Shown: in pieces, positions 6,496 through 14,062 of the stretch
Layout: each line of letters begins with the position of its first letter
Numbering within the stretch: the stretch's first letter is position 1
Assembly: GCA_020633465.1 (NCBI GenBank)
Contig: JACKDN010000003.1
Span: 496,001-560,000, forward strand
Length of the DNA: 64,000 nucleotides
From: Myxococcales bacterium
Lineage (GTDB): Bacteria; Myxococcota_A; Bradymonadia; UBA7976; UBA1532
Reading direction: 5' to 3'
Translations under genes and position numbers: made by a program
The notes under the pieces: generated by a model
Database searches by the model: none
The model's input: the letters and a program-made list of their open reading frames with translations, nothing else
Told to the model about the DNA's origin: nothing

Positions 6496-9225
6496 TCAGC
6501 CGCCCGCCCGCACCACCCGGCACGCGCACACCTTGTAGGCCCCCGTCCCCGTCACCGCGTCGCCCGCGTCCACCGTCAGCAGGTTCGCCCGCGCCTCGGC
6601 GAAGTGGAACGGCATCCACACCCGCCCCCGCGCCACCCGCGACGACACCCGCGCGCGCGCCTCGATGGCGCCCCGCCGGGTCGACACCCGCACGACGTCC
6701 CCGTCGCCGACGCCGAGCACCGCGGCGTCGGCCGGGCACACCTCGACGAAGCAGCCGTCCTGCTTGTCGGTCACGCCTGCCACCCGCCGCGTCTGCGTCC
6801 CGGCGTTGTAGTGGTACAGCGTCCGCCCGGTGGTCAGCAGCAGCGGCCACGCGTCGTCGGGCATCTCGTGGTTGCGCTTCGGCCGCACGCCCACCAGCAG
6901 CGCCTTGCCCCGGGCCGGCCCGTCCGCGTGCAGGTAGCGCGTGCCCGGGTGGTCGGGCGTGGGGCAGGGCCACTGCAGCCCGCCCTCGGCGTCGATGCGC
7001 GCGTGGCTGATGCCGGCGAACTTGTCGGTCAGCCCGGCCATCTCGTCGTAGATCGCCGCCGGGCCGCCGGGCGCCGCCGGCCGGCCGCTCACCCGCTCGA
7101 ACAGCGCGGCCAGGATGGCCCAGTCGGGCCGCGCCTCGCCCGGGGCGTTCACCGCCCGCCGTACGCGCTGCACGCGGCGCTCGCTGTTGGTGAAGGTGCC
7201 CTCCTTCTCGGCGAAGCACGCCGCCGGCAGCACCACGTCGGCGTACTTCGCGGTCTCGGTGAGGAAGATGTCCTGCACCACCAGCGCCTCGAGCTGCGCC
7301 ACCCCGGCCTCGAGCCGCGCCACGTCGGGCTCGCTGACCAGGATGTCCTCGCCCATCACGAACAGCCCGCGCACCGGCCCGCCCGCGGCCACCGCCTTCA
7401 TCATCTGGTTCAGGTTCAGGCCCGGCGTCTCGGGCACCGGCACCCCCCAGGCCGCGCCGACCCGCGCCCGCGCCGCCGCGTCGTCCGCCCGCTGGTAGCC
7501 GGGCAGGAACACGGGCGAGGCGCCGGTGTCGTTGGCGCCTTGCACGTTGTTCTGGCCGCGCAGCGGGTTCAGCCCGGCGCTGGGCTTGCCCAGGTGGCCG
7601 GTCAGCAGCACCAGGTTCGACAGCGCGTACACGTTGTCGGTGCCGTGCGTGTGCTCGGTGATGCCCAGCGTGTAGTAGATGCCGGCCTTCTCGGTGGTCG
7701 CGTAGGCGCGCGCCACCGTCCGGATCAGCTCGGCCGGCACCCCGGTCATCTGCTCGGCGCGCTCGGGCGTGCAGTCGCGCACCGCCTCGACCACCGCGGC
7801 GAAGCCCTCGGTGTGGCGCGCGACGAAGTCGGCGTCCCACAGGCCCTCGTCGATGATCACCCGCGCCATCGCGTTCAGCAGCCACACGTCGGTGCCCGGC
7901 GCCAGCTGCAGGTGGTGGTCGGCGAAGTCCGCCAGCCAGATGCGCCGCGGATCGCACACCACCAGCGTCGCGCCGCGCAGGGCGGCGCGCTTCATCTCCA
8001 TCGCGATGACCGGGTGCGCCTCGGTGGTGTTGCTCCCGATCACCATCAGAAAGTCGGCCGCGCGGATTTCGCCGATGCTATTGGTCATCGCGCCCGCGCC
8101 GAACGTGGTCACCAGACCGGCGACCGTGGGGGCGTGTCAGGTGGCCGCGCACTGGTGGACGTTGTTCGTACCGAACCCCGCCCGCGCCAGCTTCTGCACC
8201 AGGTAGTTCTCCTCGTTGGTGCAGCGGCTGCTCGACACGAACCCCAGGGCGTCCGGCCCGTAGCGCGCCGACACCCCGGTCAACAGCTCGGCCGCCCGAC
8301 CCAGCGCCGTGTCCCAGTCGGTGGCGTGCAGCGCGCCGTCGGCGCCGCGCACCAGCGGCGCGGTCAGCCGATCCGGGTGGTCGATGAAGCCGAAGGCGAA
8401 CCGCCCCTTCACGCACAGGTTGCCGTCGTTGGTCGTCGTGCCGGGCGGCGGGCTGGTCACCCGCACCACCGCGTTGGCCACCCGGTCGACGTGCAGGTCG
8501 ATCTGGCAGCCGACGCCGCAGTAGTTGCAGGTGCTGCGCACCACCTCGAGCGGGGCGCCGGCGTCGATGGCGGCCTCGGCGCTGCGCTCGACCAGCGCGC
8601 CGGCCGGGCAGGTGTCGACGCACCCGCCGCACAGCTCGCACGACGTGTCGAGCAGGCCGGCGTCGCCCGCCGTCGCGATGGTGGTGTGCGCGCCCCGGTT
8701 CGCCAGCGTGATCGCCGCGACGCCGGCCACCGCGTCGCAGTACCGCGTGCAGCGCGCGCACAGGATGCAGCGGTCGGCGCGGAACGCGATGAAGCGGTTC
8801 GCGTCGTCGGGCCGCCCGGCGCGTGGCGCTTCGACGGCCGGCACGCCCGGCTCGACCCCGTAGCGCCGGGCCAGCCGCTCGAGATCGCTGCCCGGCGTCG
8901 GCGCGCCCGGCTGGTCGGCCAGGTACAGCGCCAGCAGCGCCCGCCGGTGCCGCTGCACGTCGGGCGTGTCGGTCTGCACCGCGAGGCCGTCGCTGACCGG
9001 GTGCCGGCACGCTGGCACCATGCGCCGGCTGTCGCTCGACTCGACCAGGCACATCCGGCAGGCGCCGGTGGGCGCCAGGCGGTCGTCGTGGCACAGCGTG
9101 GGGATGTCGACGCCGGCGCGGCGCGCCACCGTCAGCACGGTCTCGCCGGGCGCGGCGGCCACGGGCTGACCGTCGAGGGTCACCGTCAGGGTCCGCGGGG
9201 TCTCACCCCGTCCGTCGTCCTTCAT
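6496..9225 (-). CDS. fdhF: formate dehydrogenase catalytic subunit, selenoprotein (Sec363)
   Basis: 909 residues when the in-frame TGA at 8137-8139 is read as selenocysteine (residue 363). Order: a [2Fe-2S] ferredoxin domain (Cys45, 56, 59, 73); two [4Fe-4S] clusters (Cys153/156/159/163 and Cys196/199/202/206); then the molybdopterin oxidoreductase with its own cluster (CNYCGVGC at 233-240, Cys271) and C-terminal MopB dinucleotide-binding part. Around the TGA the frame reads CAAT-U-HAPTVAGL, matching the Sec-His active site of FdhF-type enzymes. A SECIS hairpin follows. It oxidises formate to CO2 (or reduces CO2) at Mo/W. It is partnered with the NuoE/NuoF-like protein one base upstream, so it is a soluble NAD-linked enzyme. 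Naive gene callers will split it into two pieces. Confidence 0.93.
8107..8125 (-). promoter_or_regulatory. bacterial SECIS hairpin
   Basis: On the coding strand GGTCGCCGGTCTGGTGACC folds into a 7-bp stem (one G-U pair) with the loop GGTCU, starting 11 nt after the TGA. As I remember it, the E. coli fdhF SECIS has the same 11-nt spacing and the same GGUCU loop core that SelB binds. Confidence 0.85.
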
Positions 9226-9226
9226 G

Positions 9227-10858
9227 TCATCCTCCCTCCGCCGGCCCGCGCGTCCGGAGCGCGTCGGGGAAGTACCGCACCAGGTGCAGGGCGGGCAGCG
9301 GCGCCGCCATGCCCAGCCCGCAGATCGAGCCCGCGTCCATCTCCCAGGCCACCCGCTCGAGCGTGTCCCGGTCCGCCGCGGTCGCCTCGCCGTCGCGCGC
9401 CCGCTCGAGCAGCCGCACCAGCACCTGCGTGCCGATGCGGCAGGGCGCGCACTGCCCGCAGCTCTCGGCGCGGAAGAACCGCGCCTGCGTCAGCGCCGCG
9501 TCCAGCAGATCGCGCGTCTCGTCCAGCACCACCACCCCGGCCGAGCCCAACATCGAGCCCCGCTCGGCCAGCGGCCCGAAGTCCATCACCACGTCGACGG
9601 CGTCGGGCGGCAAGAGCCCGCTCGACGCGCCGCCCGGGCTGAAGGCGCCCAGCGCGCGCCCGCCCGCCACGCCGCCGGCCGCCTCGAGCACCTCACCGAA
9701 GGTCACGCCCAGCGGCAGCTCGTACACCCCCGGCCGCGCCACGTCGCCCGACACGCTGAACAGCTTGGTGCCGCTGGCCTCGCCGCGCCCCAGCCCGGCG
9801 AACCACGCGCCCCCGCGCTGCACGATGGCCGGCACGCAGGCCAGCGACTCGACGTTGTTGATCAGGGTCGGCCGGCCGAACAGCCCGGCCTCGGTGGGGA
9901 AGGGCGGCTTGTGCCGGGGCATGCCGCGGCGCCCCTCGAGGGCCTCGAGCAGCGCGGTCTCTTCGCCGCAGATGTAGGCGCCGTGACCCAGCGCGATCTC
10001 GACCGACAGCCCGTCCAGGTGCCCCGCGCCGCGGGCCTGCGCGACGGCCGCTTCGAGCGCCCGCCGCGGCCCCTCGAACTCGCCGCGCAGGTAGATCACG
10101 ATCCGATCGGCGCCGACGGCGTGCGCGGCGATCGCCAGCCCCTCCAGCAGCCGGTGCGGGCGCCGCACCAGCACCTCGCGATCCTTGAACGTGCCCGGCT
10201 CGCCCTCGTCGGCGTTGCACACCACCACCCGCGGTCCGGGCGGCGCGGCGGCCACCGCGTCCCACTTCAGGTGCGCGGGGAAGCCCGCGCCGCCCCGCCC
10301 GCGCAGCCGCGCGGCGCGCAGCTCGACGCGCACGCCGGCCGGTCCGAGGTGGCGCGCCGCCTCGAGGGCGGGCCAGGTCGGGTCGTCGGGCGCGGCGAGA
10401 TCGATGGCGAGGTCGGGTGAGGACGGGGTCAGGTGGGGCGCGGCGACGCTGCCCGGCTCGGCGCCGGTGCCGATCTCGAAGCCGTGGCCGGCCTCGGCCC
10501 CCGCCCAGAGCACCGCGGGGGCGCGGTCGCACTGACCGAGGCAGGCGCAGCCCTCGACCGCGCGCCCCTCGGCGCGCAGCCCGGCGAGCACCCGGTCGGC
10601 GCCTCGCATCCGGCAGCTGAGGCCTTCGCACACCCGCGCCTCGACGTCCGGCCGCGCGATGAGGTGATAGAAGCTGCCCACGCCGTGCACCGTGGCCGCG
10701 GGCACCCCCGTCTCGGCCTGGATGGCGCGCACGGCGCCGGGCCGCAGGCCCCCGTGGGCGTCGAAGAGCGGCAGCACCCGCGCCTGATCGGCGTCGCGCC
10801 GGCGGCCGGCCTCGTCGCCGCGGTGGTGGTAGGTGCGCGGCGGGGCGCCATCGGGCAT
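9227..10858 (-). CDS. fused NuoE/NuoF-like diaphorase subunit of formate dehydrogenase
   Basis: 543 residues from ATG at 10858, preceded by GAGGAG. The N-terminal part is a NuoE/FdsG-like thioredoxin-fold [2Fe-2S] domain (Cys77, Cys82, Cys106, Cys110). The rest is NuoF/FdsB-like: a glycine-rich NADH/FMN region (RGRGGAGFPAHLKWD and CNADEGEPGTF), then the [4Fe-4S] ligands ESCGQCAPCRIGT and SICGLG near the end. It should pass electrons between formate dehydrogenase and NAD+. In most organisms these are two genes, fdsG and fdsB; here they are one. The stop lies one base before the fdhF start. A sigma-54-like promoter precedes it. Confidence 0.9.
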   Translation of the reverse strand: MPDGAPPRTYHHRGDEAGRRRDADQARVLPLFDAHGGLRPGAVRAIQAETGVPAATVHGVGSFYHLIARPDVEARVCEGLSCRMRGADRVLAGLRAEGRAVEGCACLGQCDRAPAVLWAGAEAGHGFEIGTGAEPGSVAAPHLTPSSPDLAIDLAAPDDPTWPALEAARHLGPAGVRVELRAARLRGRGGAGFPAHLKWDAVAAAPPGPRVVVCNADEGEPGTFKDREVLVRRPHRLLEGLAIAAHAVGADRIVIYLRGEFEGPRRALEAAVAQARGAGHLDGLSVEIALGHGAYICGEETALLEALEGRRGMPRHKPPFPTEAGLFGRPTLINNVESLACVPAIVQRGGAWFAGLGRGEASGTKLFSVSGDVARPGVYELPLGVTFGEVLEAAGGVAGGRALGAFSPGGASSGLLPPDAVDVVMDFGPLAERGSMLGSAGVVVLDETRDLLDAALTQARFFRAESCGQCAPCRIGTQVLVRLLERARDGEATAADRDTLERVAWEMDAGSICGLGMAAPLPALHLVRYFPDALRTRGPAEGG

Positions 10859-10892
10859 CGGCGGGCTCCTCGGGGTGGGCCGCCGGGGGGCT

Positions 10893-10908
10893 TGCACCGC
10901 CCGTACCG
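10893..10908 (-). promoter_or_regulatory. candidate sigma-54 promoter for the formate dehydrogenase operon
   Basis: On the minus strand CGGTACGGGCGGTGCA matches the sigma-54 consensus at 9 of 12 positions with correct GG/GC spacing. The predicted start near 10882 gives a 24-nt leader holding the GAGGAG site. The E. coli fdhF gene is also sigma-54 dependent, which makes this plausible but not proven. Confidence 0.42.
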
Positions 10909-10980
10909 GCCGCGTCGGGCCCGCCAACGGGTGCGTCGGGGGCCGGCGTCACCCGTCGGAAGCGCGCTGTTCCGAGAGGT

Positions 10981-11448
10981 TCACGACGCCGCGTCGTCGA
11001 CCTCGAAGGTGGGCTCGATGAGGCAGGGGAAGTCGACCGAGCGGGCCACGAAGCAGTGCCGATGGGCGCTCTGGTGGATGCGCTCGGCCCGCGCCGGATC
11101 GGCGCCGGCGGCCAGGCGCACCGCGGGCCGCAGCACCGCGCCGGTGAAGCGCGTCACGCGATCGACGGTCTCGAGCGTGGCCGACGGCTGATCCACGTAG
11201 CTCAGCACGCGCACGCCCGACTTGGCGCAGATGGCCAGGTAGGTCTGGGCGTGGCACAGCGCCAGGGACAGCACCAGCAGGTCTTCGGGGTTGTAGCGGG
11301 CGGGATCCCCGCTGAACTTGGGCGCCGTCGACAGGGCCAGGCGCGGCTTGCCTTCGACCTGCCCGTCGAAGTCGCGGCTGAAGGTGTCGTACTGGAAGTC
11401 GGCGGCGGCGCCGGTCCACTCGAGGCGGGCGGAGAAGGCGTCGGACAT
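10981..11448 (-). CDS. OsmC/Ohr family protein
   Basis: 155 residues, ATG preceded by AGGAGA. It is the size of a single OsmC domain. The two redox cysteines expected in OsmC/Ohr peroxidases are Cys65 (in ALCHAQTYL) and Cys132 (in HRHCFVARS), and the first is in the usual central helix. Such proteins reduce organic hydroperoxides in the cytoplasm using lipoyl or thiol donors. Two further cysteines (74, 142) make it closer to the YhfA/OsmC branch than to Ohr. It lies upstream of the formate dehydrogenase genes on the same strand with a 122-base gap, and diverges from the DUF442 lipoprotein gene. Confidence 0.85.
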   Translation of the reverse strand: MSDAFSARLEWTGAAADFQYDTFSRDFDGQVEGKPRLALSTAPKFSGDPARYNPEDLLVLSLALCHAQTYLAICAKSGVRVLSYVDQPSATLETVDRVTRFTGAVLRPAVRLAAGADPARAERIHQSAHRHCFVARSVDFPCLIEPTFEVDDAAS

Positions 11449-11566
11449 GCGGGCTCTCCTGCGGGGGGTGGCGGTCGGGCGTGCCTGCAAGACCCGTCGC
11501 AGGCCTCGACTGTGGCGCGGCGGGCTCCGGCGAGGCATGCTGCGGCGGCACCCGGGACAGGAGTCG

Positions 11567-12166
11567 ATGATGCGCACCCTGATGACCTCGATGCCCCTCG
11601 CCCTCGCGCTGGCCGCCGGCTGCGGCGGGAACCCGCCGCCCGCGCCCACCTCGGCCCCCGCCGGCGAGGCGCCGCAGGCGAACCCCATCCGGCTCGACTC
11701 GCTGCGCGTGCCGAACCTGAAGCGGCCCGCGCCCGGCCTGCTGACCGGCGGGCAGCCCGACGCGGCGGGCCTGACCAACGCGCTGGACGTCGGCGTGAAG
11801 ACGGTGATCAACCTGCGCCCCCTCGACGAGCCCGGCGCCTGGGAAGAGCAGCCGGTGGTCGAGGCGAAGGGCGGCACCTACCACGCGCTGCCCATCCGCG
11901 GGCCCGAGGACGTCACCGTGGCCAACGCGAAGGCGCTGCGGGCGCTCATCGACGCCGCGCAGGCGCCCATCCTGGTGCACTGCGGCAGCGGCAACCGCGT
12001 GGGCGCGCTGCTCGCGCTCGACGCGGCGCTGGCGGGCAAGACGCTCGAGCAGTCGCTCGACATCGGGCGCAAGGCCGGCCTGACCCGCCTCGAGCCGCAC
12101 GTGAAGCAGGTGCTGCAGCAGCGCGTGTGCGCCGAGGCGCCCGCCATCGAGTGCGTCGGCGAGTAG
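11567..12166 (+). CDS. DUF442/BLH-type protein phosphatase lipoprotein
   Basis: 199 residues. The N-terminal hydrophobic segment ends in LAAGC, a lipobox, so it should be an envelope lipoprotein. The globular part matches the beta-lactamase-hydrolase-like (DUF442) branch of tyrosine phosphatases: a TGGQPD entry motif, NLRP, and the active loop HCGSGNR with Cys-x4-Arg spacing as in that branch, instead of the usual Cys-x5-Arg. It is expected to act on phosphoesters, but the substrate is unknown. The start has a CAGGAG site; ATG 11570 is an equally possible start. It converges with the rhomboid gene, with three bases between the stops. Confidence 0.78.
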   Translation: MMRTLMTSMPLALALAAGCGGNPPPAPTSAPAGEAPQANPIRLDSLRVPNLKRPAPGLLTGGQPDAAGLTNALDVGVKTVINLRPLDEPGAWEEQPVVEAKGGTYHALPIRGPEDVTVANAKALRALIDAAQAPILVHCGSGNRVGALLALDAALAGKTLEQSLDIGRKAGLTRLEPHVKQVLQQRVCAEAPAIECVGE

Positions 12167-12169
12167 CCG

Positions 12170-13675
12170 TCAGGATCGCGGGGGGCGCTCGGTGCGCCAG
12201 CCGCCGAGGGCCATCCACAGCGTGGCCAGCAGCGCGCCGGCGAGGGCGCCCACCGCGTGGCCCACCGAGCTGCTCTGCGGCATGGCCGCGTCGAACAGCA
12301 CCTGCGCGCCGAGCACCACCAGCGCCAGCCGAGCGACGGCCCGGCCGGTGCGGCGGCGCCGGCAGCGGGGGTGGCGCGCGGCGACGACGATCAGGGCGCC
12401 GACCAGGCCCATCGCGCCGCCCGACGCGCCCAACGTCAGGCCGGGCGTGCCCCAGAGGCTGATGCCGACGCCCGCCAGCAGCACGCTGCCCACCAACACC
12501 ACCGCGGCGCCCGCCTCGCCCAGCGCCCGCCCGATCACCGGCCCGACGGCCGCGATGGCGACGCCGTTCGCCAACAGGTGCGGCAGGCCGTGGTGCAGCA
12601 GCGCGTAGGCCAGCAGCCGCCAGCGCTCGGCGGGCAGCGCCCCGTCGGTGAGCAGGGCGCCCAGCTCGTGCGCGACGGCGCCGCTGAGGGTGCCGCCGGC
12701 CACCGCCTGCGCCACGAAGCCGCCGATCATCGCGGCCAGCGCCAGAAGCGTGGTCGGGGCGCGCCACGGGAGGCGAAGGCGCAGCAGGGCGCCCGCGGTG
12801 ACCTCGGCCTCGGCGTCGTCGAGCACGGCGCGCGCCGCGGGCCCCAGCTCGACGGGCCCGGGCAGGTGGGCGAGGCGGCGCGCGACGGCGTGGCGCACCG
12901 CGGGCGTCAGGTCGGGCCGCGACCGCAGCGCCTCGAGCTGCTGTCGCGCCCCTTCGCCCTCGCCGGCGGCGGCCCGGGCCACCGCGGTCCAGACCTCGAC
13001 GCCCGCGGCCGGCTGGCGCAGCAGGCGCGCCAGGCGGCGGGTGGCGCGCACGCGGCCCCCGAAGGCCAGGGGCGCCAGCATGCCGGCCCGGGCGGCGAGC
13101 ACGCGGGGCCAGCGCATGCGCGGCGCCCACAGCCGCGCGGAGGCCTCGACGCCGGCCTCGACCTCGCCCAGCTCGCACAGGGCGCGCGCCTGCAGGTCGA
13201 CGGCGGGTGAGAAGCGGGCCTGGGCCCAGTCGCGCCGCAGGGCGGTCAGCAGGAAGGCGAAGGCCGGGTGCCCCTCGGCGGCCAGGCGGGCCTGCAGGGC
13301 CTCGGCGGGGCCCGGCCGATCGTGATGCAGGGCGTCGGCGGCGGCCCACACCTCGGCCCACAGGCGCAGGCGCGGATCGCGCCGCCCCAGCGTCGCGACG
13401 CGCGCCCACCGGGCGGCCGCGGCGTAGTCACCGGCGAGGGCGCGCCGGCGAGCCCAGGCCATCAACCGCACGGGCAGCACCACCCCGATCACCACCACCA
13501 CGCCGCCGAGGGCGATCCAGGCCGCGTCGCGGGTGAAGAGGCCGAGCAGCGCGCCCGCGACGCCCACCGCCGCCGCGCCGGCCCACCCCACCGTGCGCCG
13601 GCCGGCCAGGCGGGGGACCAGGCTGCCCAGGCCCGCCGCGAGGGTCAGCCAGCCGACGATGTCGAGGGGTGTCAT
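12170..13675 (-). CDS. rhomboid family intramembrane serine protease with long N-terminal region
   Basis: 501 residues. The C-terminal third holds a six-helix rhomboid core with HLLANG, the nucleophile motif GASGG (Ser418) and the catalytic His473 in SVGHAVGAL, so it should be active. Two N-terminal membrane helices are followed by about 230 residues of helical, TPR-like sequence (AAARWARVATL, LEALRSR and similar) before the rhomboid core; this exceeds the usual 200-280-residue enzyme. It cleaves membrane proteins within the bilayer. It follows the HIT gene by 40 bases on the same strand, so it is probably in one operon with HIT and the lamin-tail lipoprotein. Confidence 0.88.
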   Translation of the reverse strand: MTPLDIVGWLTLAAGLGSLVPRLAGRRTVGWAGAAAVGVAGALLGLFTRDAAWIALGGVVVVIGVVLPVRLMAWARRRALAGDYAAAARWARVATLGRRDPRLRLWAEVWAAADALHHDRPGPAEALQARLAAEGHPAFAFLLTALRRDWAQARFSPAVDLQARALCELGEVEAGVEASARLWAPRMRWPRVLAARAGMLAPLAFGGRVRATRRLARLLRQPAAGVEVWTAVARAAAGEGEGARQQLEALRSRPDLTPAVRHAVARRLAHLPGPVELGPAARAVLDDAEAEVTAGALLRLRLPWRAPTTLLALAAMIGGFVAQAVAGGTLSGAVAHELGALLTDGALPAERWRLLAYALLHHGLPHLLANGVAIAAVGPVIGRALGEAGAAVVLVGSVLLAGVGISLWGTPGLTLGASGGAMGLVGALIVVAARHPRCRRRRTGRAVARLALVVLGAQVLFDAAMPQSSSVGHAVGALAGALLATLWMALGGWRTERPPRS

Positions 13676-13715
13676 GGAGAGGGGATGCCGCGGCGCGGCC
13701 GGGGCCGCGCGGGCG

Positions 13716-14051
13716 TCAGCCCGGCGGCCAGGACAGGTCGCGGCCGCCGATGACGTGCAGGTGCAGGTGGAAGACGCTCTGGCCCGCGCCGGCGCCGTTG
13801 TTGACCACCAGCCGGAAGTCGTCGATGCCCGCCTGCTTGGCGACCAGGGTGGCCACCCGCATCAGGTGGCCCACCAGCGCCTCGTCGGCCTCCTCCATCG
13901 CGTCCAGCTGCGCCAGCGGCTTGCGCGGGATCACCAGCAGGTGCGTCGGCGCGCAGGGGTTGACGTCGCGGAACGCGATGCAGCGATCGTCCTCGTACAC
14001 CCGGTCGGCGGGGATCTCGCCGGCCAGGATCTTGCCGAAGATCGTCGACAC
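13716..14051 (-). CDS. HIT family protein (HinT-type nucleotide hydrolase)
   Basis: 111 residues, which is typical for HinT. The histidine triad HLHLHVIGG (His95, His97, His99) is intact and the N-terminal FGKILAGEIPA is the family signature. These enzymes hydrolyse purine nucleoside phosphoramidates and bind nucleotides as dimers in the cytoplasm. Translation starts at GTG, and its GAGGAGG ribosome site overlaps the stop of the upstream lamin-tail gene, so the two are coupled. Confidence 0.94.
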   Translation of the reverse strand: MSTIFGKILAGEIPADRVYEDDRCIAFRDVNPCAPTHLLVIPRKPLAQLDAMEEADEALVGHLMRVATLVAKQAGIDDFRLVVNNGAGAGQSVFHLHLHVIGGRDLSWPPG

Positions 14052-14062
14052 GCCGGACCTCC

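Noticed and set aside
8107..8139. Interpretation of the TGA in formate dehydrogenase as a nonsense mutation
   Set aside because: The Sec-type context and a SECIS of the right spacing and loop fit selenocysteine, and both flanking halves are full-length and intact.
6412..9642. Long plus-strand open frame opposite the formate dehydrogenase genes
   Set aside because: Shadow of the minus-strand gene; low complexity and no ribosome site.
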